A stretch of 64,000 nucleotides of DNA, taken from the NCBI RefSeq assembly GCF_900177615.1, contig NZ_FXAP01000003.1:124001-188000 (forward strand), in the 5' to 3' direction. Below are positions 25,330 to 34,634 of the stretch, piece by piece (positions within the stretch are counted from its first letter, which is position 1; every line of letters begins with the position of its first letter). The DNA comes from Plantibacter flavus (GTDB lineage Bacteria > Actinomycetota > Actinomycetes > Actinomycetales > Microbacteriaceae). The notes under the pieces are model-generated. The model saw only the letters and a list, made by a program, of their open reading frames with translations, did not search any database and was not told where the DNA came from. The translations under genes were made by a program, and so were the position numbers.

Positions 25330-25739
25330 GAGACCCGTCCTTCCTGGTCGATCTCGAGTCCGCTCACGCGGATGGAGACGCGCGAGACGCTCGAACCGGA
25401 CAACTGCTCGACGCGAGCGGCGATGGCACCGGTGGCGGCCGAGACGCGTTCGACGATGGAGCCCCCTGCGCGCTGGAGCGCGTCGGGGGTGGCCGAGACG
25501 CGCGCCAGTGGGATCGCACGCATCGGCGAGGTGACGATGAGCGCGAGTGCGCCCCGGTCGTCGGCGAGCTCGACCTTCACGCGTCCCACCGGGACCCCGA
25601 GCGACTCGGCCGCGATGTTCACGGCGACGTGCTCGAGGGCCTTCGCGGTGACCCGCGTCCGGCCCGGCCCGCCGTGCGGGTGCACGACGGGCGCTTCGGC
25701 GACCGGGGCCACACCCCGGTCGAGGACGGCGGTGGTCAT
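25326..25739 (-). CDS. Asp23/Gls24-like small soluble protein
   Basis: The 137-residue protein has TRVTAKALEHVAVNIAAESLGV, a segment resembling the Asp23 start ([17 protein letters not shown]). Beta-rich segments with VKVELADDRGALALIVTSP follow. The DPFV-type membrane helices of its neighbours are absent. It is coupled by ATGA overlaps on both sides. I read it as a divergent second Asp23 domain protein that may assemble with the others at the membrane. Confidence 0.65.
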   Translation of the reverse strand: MTTAVLDRGVAPVAEAPVVHPHGGPGRTRVTAKALEHVAVNIAAESLGVPVGRVKVELADDRGALALIVTSPMRAIPLARVSATPDALQRAGGSIVERVSAATGAIAARVEQLSGSSVSRVSIRVSGLEIDQEGRVS

Positions 25740-25927
25740 GACGAGACGCGCTTCCCGCGGACGGCGTCGACGATCGCGTTCAGGTCGGTCTGGCCGGTGA
25801 CGATGCGGGCCACGAGGGCGCCGATCCCCATCGCGACCGCGACGAACACGAACGCCCAGAACCCGAAGGCCACCCAGCTGAGTGCGAGGACGGCGCCGAT
25901 CAGGATGCCGGTGTTGGTCGCGGTCAC
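25736..25927 (-). CDS. DUF2273-like small membrane protein
   Basis: The 63-residue protein is almost entirely two adjacent hydrophobic segments, TGILIGAVLALSWVAFGFW and AFVFVAVAMGIGALVARIV, with a short charged tail. This is the size and layout of DUF2273 proteins that lie next to Asp23 genes. I use the GTG at 25927, which overlaps the Asp23 stop as GTGA; longer versions would run antisense through the neighbour. Confidence 0.75.
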   Translation of the reverse strand: MTATNTGILIGAVLALSWVAFGFWAFVFVAVAMGIGALVARIVTGQTDLNAIVDAVRGKRVSS

Positions 25928-26382
25928 TGGACTCGCGCCTCGGCGTTCTGGTCCTCGTCGTCGGACGGGATGAAGACGTCGCTGACGGTCACGTTGACCT
26001 CGGTGACCTCCATGCCGACGAACTGCTCGATCGCGCGGATGATGGAGGCACGGACCTCGCTCGCGACGGCCTGCAGGTCCACCGGGTAGTCGGCGACGAT
26101 CACGACGTCGACGGCGACCTGGGTCTCGCCGACCTCGACGCGGATGCCCTGCGAGAGGTCGGAGGAGCCGATGGCGTCGCGGATGGCACCGAAGGCACGG
26201 GCTGCGCCACCACCGAGCGCGTGCACGCCGCGGACCTCGCGGGCTGCGATGCCGGCGATCTTCGCGACCACGCCGTTGTCGATGACCGTCTTGCCGTGGG
26301 TGTTCGTCTGCGTGGCGGCGTTGTTCTCGCCGACGACACCCTTCGTGACGGTGGGCTTCGGGGAGTTGGTGGTGTTCGACAT
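25924..26382 (-). CDS. Asp23/Gls24 family envelope stress response protein
   Basis: The 152-residue protein has the classic Asp23 core: [48 protein letters not shown] and [12 protein letters not shown]. It ends in an acidic tail, [13 protein letters not shown]. The ATG at 26382 follows AGGAAGG. It leads the minus-strand cluster and is divergent from purL, separated by 241 bp. Asp23 proteins form membrane-associated assemblies that respond to alkaline or cell-wall stress. Confidence 0.92.
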   Translation of the reverse strand: MSNTTNSPKPTVTKGVVGENNAATQTNTHGKTVIDNGVVAKIAGIAAREVRGVHALGGGAARAFGAIRDAIGSSDLSQGIRVEVGETQVAVDVVIVADYPVDLQAVASEVRASIIRAIEQFVGMEVTEVNVTVSDVFIPSDDEDQNAEARVQ

Positions 26383-26573
26383 GGTGTTGCCCTTCCTGGT
26401 TCGTCTCGAGCGAGCGGTTGATCGCTTCGTTGGTGATAGGACGCAACCATCGCACCGATCGTCACGGTCGATCTCGAAGCTCGTGAAGCGACCTCGAATC
26501 CGGCACCGCACCGTGACGAATCGGCGTCGATCTCCGACGCCCATCCGAGGATCTGTTCGTCGCCGCGCGCCGC

Positions 26574-26579
26574 TAAGAT
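26574..26579 (+). promoter_or_regulatory. Possible purL -10 element
   Basis: TAAGAT lies 45 bp before the purL GTG. No convincing -35 is seen. A local promoter would be needed, because purL is separated from purSQ by divergent genes. The rest of the 26383-26623 gap shows nothing further. Confidence 0.35.
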
Positions 26580-26623
26580 TGGTGGGTCCGGCATCCCACC
26601 ACTTCCTTTGGAGTCCTGCCCTC

Positions 26624-28957
26624 GTGACGACCACCACCCCCACCAGCTCCGCCGTCGCCGACACCGTCGAGAACGCCGTCGCGACACCGGACCGCGAGCA
26701 GCCCTACGGCGCCCTCGGCCTGAAGGCCGACGAGTACGCGAAGATCCGCGAGATCCTCGGCCGTCGTCCCACGAGCGGCGAGCTCGCCATGTACTCGGTC
26801 ATGTGGAGCGAGCACTGCTCCTACAAGTCCAGCAAGATCTACCTGCGCCAGTTCGGCCAGAAGGTCACCGACGACATGAAGAAGAACCTCATGGTCGGCA
26901 TGGGCGAGAACGCCGGCGTCATCGACGTCGGCGAGGGCTGGGCCGTGACCTTCAAGGTCGAGAGCCACAACCACCCCTCCTACATCGAGCCCTTCCAGGG
27001 TGCGGCCACGGGCGTCGGCGGCATCGTCCGCGACATCATCTCGATGGGCGCCCGACCGGTCGCCATCATGGACCAGCTCCGCTTCGGCGACATCGACCAC
27101 CCCGACACCGCGCGCGTCGTGCACGGCGTCACCGCCGGCATCTCCTCCTACGGCAACTGCCTGGGCCTGCCGAACATCGGCGGCGAGACCTACTTCGACA
27201 AGGTGTACCAGGGCAACCCGCTCGTCAACGCCCTGTCGGTCGGCGTCCTGCGTCACGAGGACCTCCGCCTCGCCAACGCCTCGGGCGTCGGCAACAAGAT
27301 CGTCCTCTTCGGTGCCCGCACCGGTGGCGACGGCATCGGCGGCGCCTCCATCCTCGCGTCCGACTCCTTCGACGCGAACGGCCCGACGAAGCGTCCGGCC
27401 GTCCAGGTCGGCGACCCGTTCGCCGAGAAGGTGCTCATCGAGTGCTGCCTCGAGCTCTACCGCGACAGCCTCGTCGAGGGCATCCAGGACCTCGGTGCCG
27501 CCGGCATCTCCTGCGCCACGAGCGAGCTCGCGGCCAACGGCGACGGCGGCATGTTCGTCGAGCTCTCGCACGTGCTGCTGCGCGACCCCTCGCTGACGCC
27601 CGAGGAGATCCTCATGTCGGAGTCGCAGGAGCGCATGATGGCGGTCGTCGAGCCGGGCAAGCTCGACGCCTTCCTCGCCGTCACCGACAAGTGGGACGTC
27701 GAGACCTCGGTCCTCGGTGAGGTCACCGACACCGGTCGCCTCGTCATCAACTGGCACGGCGAGGAGATCGTCAACGTCGACCCCTCGACCGTCGCGGTCG
27801 ACGGCCCGGTCTACGAGCGCCCGGTCGCCTACCCCACCTGGATCGACGCCCTGCAGGCCGACTCCGCGTCGGCCCTCCCCCGCACCGACGCCCCCGCCGA
27901 GCTGGAGCAGCAGTTCCGCTCCCTCCTCGGCTCGGCGAACCTCGCCGACAAGAGCTGGATCACCAACCAGTACGACTACTACGTCATGGGCAACACGGCG
28001 CTGTCCTTCCCCGACGACGGCGGCATGATCCGCGTCGACGAGGAGTCCGGCCTCGGCTTCGCCATCGCGACCGACGCGAACGGCCGCTACTGCCAGCTCG
28101 ACCCGCGCCAGGGCGCGCAGCTCGCGCTCGCGGAGGCCTACCGCAACGTCGCCGTCACCGGTGCCGTCCCGGCCGCCGTCACCGACTGCCTGAACTTCGG
28201 CTCGCCGGAGAACCCCGAGGTCATGTGGCAGTTCTCCGAAGCCGTCGCCGGCCTGTCGGACGCCTGCCTCGAGCTCGGCGTGCCCGTCACCGGCGGCAAC
28301 GTGTCGTTCTACAACCAGACGGGCGACGTCCCGATCTTCCCGACGCCCGTCGTCGGCGTCCTCGGCGTGATCGACGACGTCGCACGCCGCATCCCGAGCG
28401 GCTGGCAGGACGAGGGTGACAACCTCTACCTCCTCGGCACCACGTCGCTCGAGCTCGACGGCTCCGCCTGGGCCGGGACGATCCACGACCACCTCGGCGG
28501 TCTACCGCCCAAGGTCGACCTCGCCGGCGAGAAGACGCTGGCCGAGCTGCTGCACGCCGCGGCCAAGGAGGGCCTCGTGTCCTCCGCCCACGACCTCTCC
28601 GACGGTGGTCTCGCCCAGGCGCTCGCGGAGAGCGTCATGCGCTTCGGTGTCGGTGCCCGGGTGTTCCTCGGCGAGCTGCTCACGCGCGACGGCGTCGACC
28701 TCACGACGGCGCTCTTCTCCGAGTCCACCGGACGCGTCATCGTCTCGGTGCCGCGCGAGGATGACGTCAAGTTCCAGGGCCTGTGCGAGGGCCGCGGCTA
28801 CCCGGTGCTCCGCATCGGCGTGACCGACGCCTCGGCCGTCGGCGACGCGACCGAGCCCGCCCTCGAGATCCAGGACGTCCTGACCATCCCGGTCTCCGAA
28901 CTGCGTCGGGTGTCGAAGAGCGTGCTCCCCGAGCGGTTCGGCCCGGTCATCGGCTGA
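26624..28957 (+). CDS. purL: Phosphoribosylformylglycinamidine synthase subunit PurL
   Basis: The 777-residue catalytic subunit of FGAM synthase uses ammonia from PurQ. The small-PurL layout is clear: [37 protein letters not shown] with the catalytic His, the glycine-rich ATP segment and [17 protein letters not shown] in the second half. I use the GTG at 26624, preceded by TTGGAG at a somewhat long distance; the open frame extends upstream but is antisense to the stress gene. Its partners purS and purQ lie about 15.4 kb upstream on the same strand. Confidence 0.96.
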   Translation: MTTTTPTSSAVADTVENAVATPDREQPYGALGLKADEYAKIREILGRRPTSGELAMYSVMWSEHCSYKSSKIYLRQFGQKVTDDMKKNLMVGMGENAGVIDVGEGWAVTFKVESHNHPSYIEPFQGAATGVGGIVRDIISMGARPVAIMDQLRFGDIDHPDTARVVHGVTAGISSYGNCLGLPNIGGETYFDKVYQGNPLVNALSVGVLRHEDLRLANASGVGNKIVLFGARTGGDGIGGASILASDSFDANGPTKRPAVQVGDPFAEKVLIECCLELYRDSLVEGIQDLGAAGISCATSELAANGDGGMFVELSHVLLRDPSLTPEEILMSESQERMMAVVEPGKLDAFLAVTDKWDVETSVLGEVTDTGRLVINWHGEEIVNVDPSTVAVDGPVYERPVAYPTWIDALQADSASALPRTDAPAELEQQFRSLLGSANLADKSWITNQYDYYVMGNTALSFPDDGGMIRVDEESGLGFAIATDANGRYCQLDPRQGAQLALAEAYRNVAVTGAVPAAVTDCLNFGSPENPEVMWQFSEAVAGLSDACLELGVPVTGGNVSFYNQTGDVPIFPTPVVGVLGVIDDVARRIPSGWQDEGDNLYLLGTTSLELDGSAWAGTIHDHLGGLPPKVDLAGEKTLAELLHAAAKEGLVSSAHDLSDGGLAQALAESVMRFGVGARVFLGELLTRDGVDLTTALFSESTGRVIVSVPREDDVKFQGLCEGRGYPVLRIGVTDASAVGDATEPALEIQDVLTIPVSELRRVSKSVLPERFGPVIG

Positions 28958-28970
28958 GCGACCCGCTTCC

Positions 28971-29006
28971 ACACAGCCCCTGCGCCCGACGGCGTGGGGG
29001 CTGTGT
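28971..29006 (+). terminator. Hairpin terminator after purL
   Basis: ACACAGCCCC (28971-28980) pairs with GGGGCTGTGT (28997-29006) around a 16 bp loop, 13 bp past the stop. The remaining sequence to 29167 shows no recognisable element. Confidence 0.7.
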
Positions 29007-29167
29007 CGTTGCTGGATGGGGCTTGAGACGCCGGGTGGGCGGATACCCGAAACCCACCCACCCGACTCACCACCAGGCGCTCGGGCCAGGAACCCGAATG
29101 TCCTGACCGGCGTCTCCGGCAGCTGTGTCGCAAGCGACTCTTGCAGCATATCAGCATTTGGAATGCT

Positions 29168-29608
29168 TCACGGGAGCGTGGCGGCCATCCCCCACAGTCG
29201 TTCCACGGCCAGTTCCGCGGCGATCGCGTCGCCCTCCGCCACCGCGTCGCGGAGGATCGGGAAGTCGACCGCGAGCGACGGCCAGTCAAGCCAGTCGGTG
29301 TCGGCGGTGACCTCGAGTTGCGGCGACAGCAGCGCGAGTGCATCGCGAGCGGTCGTGACCAGGATCCGGTTCGGACAGAGGGCGACGAGATGGTCCATGA
29401 GCGGCCATGAGCGTTCGGCGTACGCGACCGGGTCCTGCAAGCCGATCACTCGCGACACCTCGTCCAGCTCGGCGATGAGCGCCGCTCGGTCGGCGTCCCC
29501 GAGGACCGGCACGGTCACCCGCGTGACACCGCCCAGCAGCGCCCCGAGCGTCTGGAACAGGTGGATCCGCCGATGGCGGGGCCTGCTGTCCGCCGAATCC
29601 GCCGACAT
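29168..29608 (-). CDS. Hypothetical protein, possibly a stand-alone FCD-like domain
   Basis: The 146-residue protein is mostly alpha-helical by eye and has no DNA-binding domain. Its second half, with CPNRILVTTARDALALL and AVAEGDAIAAELAVERLWG, resembles the helical C-terminus of FCD (FadR C-terminal) ligand domains. AGGAAGG lies eight bases before the ATG at 29608, better than the GTG nine bases upstream. It is divergent from a complete GntR/FCD regulator. Function unknown; the FCD link is an inference from pattern only. Confidence 0.55.
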   Translation of the reverse strand: MSADSADSRPRHRRIHLFQTLGALLGGVTRVTVPVLGDADRAALIAELDEVSRVIGLQDPVAYAERSWPLMDHLVALCPNRILVTTARDALALLSPQLEVTADTDWLDWPSLAVDFPILRDAVAEGDAIAAELAVERLWGMAATLP

Positions 29609-29792
29609 GCGTCCCACCTTCCTGTCCGTCCGGGGAGCTCCTGTGCGCGCCAGGATAGCAAGGCTCCGAGCGCGAGCGGCTCCACCTGTGCATCCGGCAT
29701 GTTCTACGACACATGAGGCGTAAAACTATCCGACACACCTTGGATATAGGTATTCTGAACTGGTCATATCCCAGCTCGACGATCGGAGTCCC

Positions 29793-30479
29793 ATGCCTGT
29801 TCCCAAAACCGTCGAGACGAGCCCACGGAAGCTCCTGCGCGACATCGTCTTCGAGCAGCTCCTCACCGCCATCGAGGACGGCACCCTCGAGCCGGGCGAG
29901 CGCCTCAACGACGAAGAGCTCGAGAAATGGCTCGGCGTCTCGAGGACCCCGATCCGTGAAGCGATCAGCAAGCTCGCCGACATCGGACTGGTCGAGACCG
30001 CACCGCAGCGGTACACCCGCGTCGCGAAGCCCACCACCGAACAGTACGCCGAGGCGCTGCGCCTCCTGAACGGGTTCCATGAGCTCAGCGCACGGTGGAG
30101 CATCCCGAACTTCACCGATGACGACGTCGCGGCGTTCCGCAAACTCGGCGACGCGGTCCTGGCGGACATCGAGGCGCGCGACAAGCACGTCCTCCGGTCG
30201 TCATCCGCCTTCGCCGACTACATGGTCGAGCGCACCGACAACTCGCTGCTGCAGCAGGTGGCCCGTCAGATGAACACCCGGGTGACGTACACCTCCCTTC
30301 CGACGATCGAGTTCTTCCAGTGGGACATCTTCGCCGCCTACGTGACCGGACTGGTCGCGGCCGCCGAGGCACGCAGCGCCGAGGACGCCGAGCGCGTGAT
30401 GCGCACGCAGGCGGAAGCGACGGACGCGTTCCTCGAGCGGATCATCGCATCGCGAGGGAGCGCGCCGAACGCCGACTAG
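29793..30479 (+). CDS. GntR family transcriptional regulator with FCD domain
   Basis: The 228-residue regulator has a winged helix at about residues 12-76 (GERLNDEELEKWLGVSRTPIREAISKLADIGLV), then a helical effector domain. The usual FCD histidine ligands are largely missing (SSSAFADYMVERTDNSLL where a D..FH is common), so its ligand mode may differ. The upstream region is AT-rich for this genome, with a possible -10 TATTCT at 29751 and a GGATAT...ATATCC dyad (29742-29771). Target genes may be pnuC downstream or the divergent small gene. Confidence 0.85.
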   Translation: MPVPKTVETSPRKLLRDIVFEQLLTAIEDGTLEPGERLNDEELEKWLGVSRTPIREAISKLADIGLVETAPQRYTRVAKPTTEQYAEALRLLNGFHELSARWSIPNFTDDDVAAFRKLGDAVLADIEARDKHVLRSSSAFADYMVERTDNSLLQQVARQMNTRVTYTSLPTIEFFQWDIFAAYVTGLVAAAEARSAEDAERVMRTQAEATDAFLERIIASRGSAPNAD

Positions 30480-30494
30480 TCACCCGACTCCTCC

Positions 30495-30526
30495 GAGAGC
30501 CGTCTCCCGCCCGGGAGGCGGCTCTC
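30495..30526 (+). terminator. Hairpin terminator after the GntR gene
   Basis: GAGAGCCGTCTCCCG (30495-30509) pairs with CGGGAGGCGGCTCTC (30512-30526), a 15 bp stem with one G-T-type mismatch and a very short loop, 15 bp after the stop codon. Confidence 0.75.
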
Positions 30527-30597
30527 CGCGTTGTACGGTGGACCGTCGGTCACCTGGCCGCGACTCGCCTGACGATGGACCTGATCGGAGCACTGCA

Positions 30598-31263
30598 ATG
30601 GGGATCCTCCTCTGGCTCTTCGACGCGACGTTCAGGATCGGCGACCAGGTGGTCCTCTGGCGGGAGGTCGTCGGCAACCTGTTCGGCTTGGCGAGCGCGC
30701 TCGGCGGGATGCGCCGCCGGGCCTGGGCGTGGCCGGTCGGCATCATCGGGAACGCCCTCCTCCTCACGGTGTTCCTCGGTGCCGTCTTCCACACCCCGAA
30801 CCCGACGAACCTCCTGGGCCAGGCGGGCAGGCAGCTCATGTTCATCGTCGTGTCGGTCTACGGCTGGGTGCAGTGGCGGCGGGTCGAGCGGGTCGAGGTG
30901 ACGACCGGCCCGGTCGCCGTGATCAGGCCCCGCTGGGCCGGATGGCGCGTGAGGCTCGTCCTCGTCGGCCTCCTGCTCGGCGGCACGCTGGTGCTCACTC
31001 CGGTCTTCCGCGCACTCGGCTCCTACGAACCGGTCTGGGCCGACGCCTGGATCTTCATGGGCTCGCTCCTCGCCACCTGGGGGATGGCCAAACGCTGGGT
31101 GGAGTTCTGGCTCATCTGGGTCGCCGTCGACCTCGTCGGCGTCCCATTGCTGTTCAGCGCCGGGTACTGGGTCTCGGCGTCGATGTACCTGTTCTACGGG
31201 GTGTTCACCCTCGCCGGCTTCTTCGTCTGGGCGCGCGGCGAGCGCGTCGTCGCGGCGAGCTGA
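30598..31263 (+). CDS. pnuC: Nicotinamide riboside transporter PnuC family protein
   Basis: The 221-residue protein has about seven transmembrane segments and ends with a TM rich in aromatics. It carries the PnuC pattern WPVGIIGNALLLTVFLGAVF, QLMFIVVSVYGWVQWRR, WIFMGSLLATWGMAKRWVEFWL and GYWVSASMYLFYG. PnuC moves nicotinamide riboside by facilitated diffusion for NAD salvage. The ATG at 30598 follows CGGAG; a GTG at 30538 would add an unlikely hydrophilic extension inside the terminator tail. No NAD-salvage gene is adjacent. Confidence 0.88.
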   Translation: MGILLWLFDATFRIGDQVVLWREVVGNLFGLASALGGMRRRAWAWPVGIIGNALLLTVFLGAVFHTPNPTNLLGQAGRQLMFIVVSVYGWVQWRRVERVEVTTGPVAVIRPRWAGWRVRLVLVGLLLGGTLVLTPVFRALGSYEPVWADAWIFMGSLLATWGMAKRWVEFWLIWVAVDLVGVPLLFSAGYWVSASMYLFYGVFTLAGFFVWARGERVVAAS

Positions 31264-31435
31264 ACCGGCGCCTCGGCGAAGGGCGTCCCAGCCGGGCAGC
31301 CGGCTTGCCGGAGGGCGGTCGTCCAGCGTGCACGACGGGAGGTTCAGAGAACGTCAACGGTTTCCGTGACGCCCGCGCAATGCGCCATCGGGTGGACTGG
31401 TCGTCAGCAGTCGACCCGACCCCTGAGGAGTGCAG

Positions 31436-31519
31436 ATGTCCGACATCACGAGCAGTATGACGGAGGCCCGTGGTCTCGCGTCCGATCCGAGCGCAACGCT
31501 CGGTTCGAGTGCCCGATGA
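31436..31519 (+). CDS. 27-residue leader ORF coupled to the MacA-like gene
   Basis: A 28-codon frame starts at the ATG at 31436 behind GAGGAG (31425-31430) and ends in a TGA that overlaps the next ATG (ATGA at 31516-31519). The peptide begins MSDITSSMTEARG and has no transmembrane or other known motif. The downstream gene has no clear ribosome site of its own, so coupling through this ORF is plausible. It could be a regulatory leader or a remnant of a longer N-terminus. The preceding 172 bp (31264-31435) show nothing else. Confidence 0.5.
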   Translation: MSDITSSMTEARGLASDPSATLGSSAR

Positions 31520-32583
31520 ACGCCCGACGGCGAGCGGTCCTCGCCGCGGTCTGCGTCGGCGCCGTCCTGCTCGCAGGCGGCGCCGTCGCAGCCGCGACGA
31601 CCCTGATCCCCGCCCAGGGGACGAGCCAGGAGGAACCGCGCAGCAGCATCCGCACCGGCACCGCACCGATCACCGCCGGCGACCTGGCCGGCACGACGCA
31701 GGCGAGCGGGACCCTCGACTACGCGGACCAGCGCACCATCGGCGGTGGGACCGGCGTCGTGACGAGCACCCCGGCCCCGGGAAGCACGGTCTCACTCGGT
31801 GGCACCCTGTACGCGGTCGCCAACGTCCCGGTGATCCTGCTCCACGGACCACTGCCCGCCTGGCGCACGTTCGAAGCCGGGATGAGCGACGGACCGGACG
31901 TCCAGCAGCTCGAACAGAGCCTCGCCGCGCTCGGGTTCTTCGACCGCGAACCGGACCGCGAGTTCGCCGCGTCGACGGTGCGTGCCATCGAGCGCTGGCA
32001 GAAAGCCCTGGGTGTCGAGGAGACCGGACGCCTGGAGCTCGGATCGGTCGTGTTCCTGCCGGGTGATGTGCGGATCGCATCGGTCGACGCCGCGGTCGGC
32101 ACCACTGCATCCGACAAGATCGTCACCGTCTCGTCCCTCGTGAAGCGCATCGACGTCCCGCTGAAGCTCGCGGATCAGCGGCTCGGCGTCGTCGGGACGA
32201 TGGTCGACGTCAACCTCCCCGGCGGACAGCGGACGACCGGCACGGTCACCGATGTCGGCGTCCCGACCGAATCGGATTCGGACGGTCAGAAGAAGGTCAC
32301 GATCCCGGTCGGCATCATGCTGGACGACCCGGCGGCGGCGGCCGAACTGCAGCGCGCGACCGTGACGGTCGGTTTCCCGACGGAACGACGCGAGAACGTC
32401 CTCTCCGTCCCGGTCCAAGCGCTCATCGCGATCGACGACGAGCACTTCGGCGTCGAGGTCGTCGACGAGAAGGGGAAGCACCGGCAGGTCCCCGTCACGA
32501 CGGGCCTGTTCGCCGACGGTCGCGTCGAGGTCTCGGGCGACGGCATCCGCGAAGGTCTCGACGTCGTGGTGCCGGTCTCATGA
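31516..32583 (+). CDS. MacA-like periplasmic adaptor with peptidoglycan-binding domain
   Basis: The 355-residue protein has one N-terminal anchor (AVLAAVCVGAVLLAGGAVAAA) and an extracytoplasmic region. A PG_binding_1 domain lies at about residues 120-180 (GPDVQQLEQSLAALGFFDRE). The C-terminal half has adaptor-like beta segments (VLSVPVQALIAIDDEHFGVEVV), as in HlyD/MacA proteins. It overlaps the ABC ATPase gene by ATGA, completing a MacAB-type exporter. The substrate is unknown; antimicrobial peptides or lipids are usual for the class. Confidence 0.83.
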   Translation: MNARRRAVLAAVCVGAVLLAGGAVAAATTLIPAQGTSQEEPRSSIRTGTAPITAGDLAGTTQASGTLDYADQRTIGGGTGVVTSTPAPGSTVSLGGTLYAVANVPVILLHGPLPAWRTFEAGMSDGPDVQQLEQSLAALGFFDREPDREFAASTVRAIERWQKALGVEETGRLELGSVVFLPGDVRIASVDAAVGTTASDKIVTVSSLVKRIDVPLKLADQRLGVVGTMVDVNLPGGQRTTGTVTDVGVPTESDSDGQKKVTIPVGIMLDDPAAAAELQRATVTVGFPTERRENVLSVPVQALIAIDDEHFGVEVVDEKGKHRQVPVTTGLFADGRVEVSGDGIREGLDVVVPVS

Positions 32584-33311
32584 CGGACACCACGACGGCG
32601 TCGGCTGCGGCACTCGCACAGCCGGCCGGACCGCCGATCATCCATCTCGACGGGGTCACCCGCGAGTACGGTGAGCCGCCCACGCTCGCCCTCGCCGGTG
32701 TCGACCTGACGATCGAGGAGGGCGAGTTCGTCGCCATCGTCGGGCCGAGCGGATCGGGGAAGTCGACGATGCTCAACCTCATCGGAACGCTCGACCGGCC
32801 CACCAGCGGGACCGCCCGCATCGCGGGCTCGGACGCCGGACGCCTCTCGGACGCGAAGCTGTCGGCGCTGCGCGCCTACCGCATCGGCTTCGTCTTCCAG
32901 CAGTTCCACCTCGCCGACGGCGTCACAACGGTGGACAACGTCGCCGACGGCCTCATCTATGCCGGAGTACCGCGGGCTGAGCGCCGACGACGGGCGCGCC
33001 TCGCGCTCGAACGCGTCGGACTCGGCCACCGGCTCGACCATCGGCCCTCGCAGCTCTCGGGCGGAGAGCGGCAGCGCGTCGCCATCGCGCGCGCGGTCGT
33101 CGGAGACCCGCCCCTGCTGCTCGCCGACGAGCCGACGGGCAACCTCGACTCCGTCTCCGGCGCGAGCATCGTGGAGTTGCTGCACGAGCTCCACCGCGGC
33201 GGGACGACCATCGTCGTGATCACCCACGACGCCGGACTCGCAGCCCGACTGCCACGTCAGGTGGCGATCCGCGACGGCCGCATCGTCGACGATTCAGGGA
33301 GGGCGGCATGA
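32580..33311 (+). CDS. ABC transporter ATP-binding protein (MacB/LolD type)
   Basis: The 243-residue ATPase has Walker [28 protein letters not shown], the signature [14 protein letters not shown], Walker [13 protein letters not shown] and the switch His in VITHDAGLA. The TGNLD form after Walker B marks the MacB/LolD/FtsE branch. It is coupled by ATGA to both the adaptor gene and the permease gene. Confidence 0.92.
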   Translation: MTDTTTASAAALAQPAGPPIIHLDGVTREYGEPPTLALAGVDLTIEEGEFVAIVGPSGSGKSTMLNLIGTLDRPTSGTARIAGSDAGRLSDAKLSALRAYRIGFVFQQFHLADGVTTVDNVADGLIYAGVPRAERRRRARLALERVGLGHRLDHRPSQLSGGERQRVAIARAVVGDPPLLLADEPTGNLDSVSGASIVELLHELHRGGTTIVVITHDAGLAARLPRQVAIRDGRIVDDSGRAA

Positions 33312-34519
33312 CCGACCGCAACGGCGGCACCGAGGACGACCGTCGATCACGCCTGCTCGGTCGCGACATCCTGCGGCTCGGGACCACCGGGCTCCGCGCC
33401 CGCCCGACGCGCGCGGTGCTGTCGGCCCTGGGGATCGCGATCGGGATCGCCGCGATGATCGCCGTCGTCGGCATCTCCTCCTCCAGCCAGGCGAAACTCC
33501 AGGCGCAGCTCTCGGAGCTCGGAACGAACCTCCTGACCGTGCAGGCGGGCAAGAGCCTCTTCGGCCAGGATGCGGCCCTCCCGGAGAGCACCGTCGGCAA
33601 GGTCGGGCTCATCGACGGTGTGGAACAGGTCGGTGGCGCTGCGACCATCGACAGCGCGTTCGTGTACCGGAGCAGCTTCATCGACCGGGGCCAGAGCGGC
33701 GGCCTCGCCGTGACGGCCGTGACGGAGGGACTGCTCGACGTCGTCGGCGGCACCCTGGCGGCAGGCGACTGGCTGAACCGGGCGACGAGTGGCTATCCCA
33801 CCGTCGTGCTGGGGTCGAAGGCCGCCGAACGACTCGGTGTCGCCACCGTCGGCTCGGTCATCCAGGTGGGCGAGCAGGCGTTCACCGTCGTCGGCATCCT
33901 GGACCCGATCGGCCTCGCGCCCGAGCTCGACACGAGCGCGATGATCGGCGAGGCCGTCGCCGCAGAACGATTCGGCTACGACGGCAAACCCACGATGGTG
34001 TACGAACGGTCGACGGACGAGCGCGTCGGTGACGTACGGGCGCTCCTCCCCCGCACCGTCAACCCGGCGGCACCCGAGGAGGTCGAGGTGTCCCGACCCT
34101 CCGACGCCCTCGCCGCCAAGCACGCCGCCGATCAGGCGTTCACCGGACTCCTCCTCGGCCTCGGCTCGGTCGCCCTGCTCGTCGGCGGCATCGGGGTCGC
34201 GAACACGATGGTGATCTCCGTGCTGGAGCGCCGCCGGGAGATCGGCCTCCGCCGAGCACTCGGCGCCACCCGCGGGCACATCAGGTCCCAGTTCCTCACC
34301 GAGGCGCTCCTCCTCTCGGCGATCGGCGGGGTCGCGGGCGCGCTCATCGGAACGGGCGTGACGAGCGTCGTCGCCGCGGTGAACGACTGGCCGACGGCGG
34401 TACCGCCGGAGGTGCTGCTCGCGGGCGTCGGCGCGACCCTGGTGATCGGGGCGATCGCCGGCCTCTACCCGGCGATCCGAGCCGCCAGGACGCCACCGAC
34501 CTCGGCCCTCAGCGGGTGA
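33308..34519 (+). CDS. ABC transporter permease (MacB/FtsX type)
   Basis: The 403-residue protein has an N-terminal helix (LSALGIAIGIAAMIAVVGI) and a large extracytoplasmic MacB-PCD domain at about residues 60-270. The C-terminal FtsX triple-helix unit starts GSVALLVGGIGVANTMVISVLERRREIGLRRALGA. This is standard MacB architecture without a fused ATPase. With the adaptor and ATPase it forms a three-gene exporter operon ending at the hairpin at 34521-34560. Confidence 0.92.
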   Translation: MTDRNGGTEDDRRSRLLGRDILRLGTTGLRARPTRAVLSALGIAIGIAAMIAVVGISSSSQAKLQAQLSELGTNLLTVQAGKSLFGQDAALPESTVGKVGLIDGVEQVGGAATIDSAFVYRSSFIDRGQSGGLAVTAVTEGLLDVVGGTLAAGDWLNRATSGYPTVVLGSKAAERLGVATVGSVIQVGEQAFTVVGILDPIGLAPELDTSAMIGEAVAAERFGYDGKPTMVYERSTDERVGDVRALLPRTVNPAAPEEVEVSRPSDALAAKHAADQAFTGLLLGLGSVALLVGGIGVANTMVISVLERRREIGLRRALGATRGHIRSQFLTEALLLSAIGGVAGALIGTGVTSVVAAVNDWPTAVPPEVLLAGVGATLVIGAIAGLYPAIRAARTPPTSALSG

Positions 34520-34520
34520 G

Positions 34521-34560
34521 GCCACCCCGGCGGGCGCTGTCCCGCGCTCGCCGGGGCGGC
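34521..34560 (+). terminator. Hairpin after the MacAB-like operon
   Basis: GCCACCCCGGCG (34521-34532) pairs with CGCCGGGGCGGC (34549-34560) with one mismatch. AT-rich TGATATATTG (34581-34590) just after it could hold the -10 of the next operon. Confidence 0.65.
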
Positions 34561-34634
34561 CCGCCAGTCGGTTCTCCAACTGATATATTGAGTTCCTGAT
34601 GCGGAGATACCGCTGTCTGACAGGGATTGGTGCG

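Noticed and set aside
26573-28492. 639-codon minus-strand frame over purL
   Set aside because: It is antisense to a well-conserved PurL and has shadow composition.
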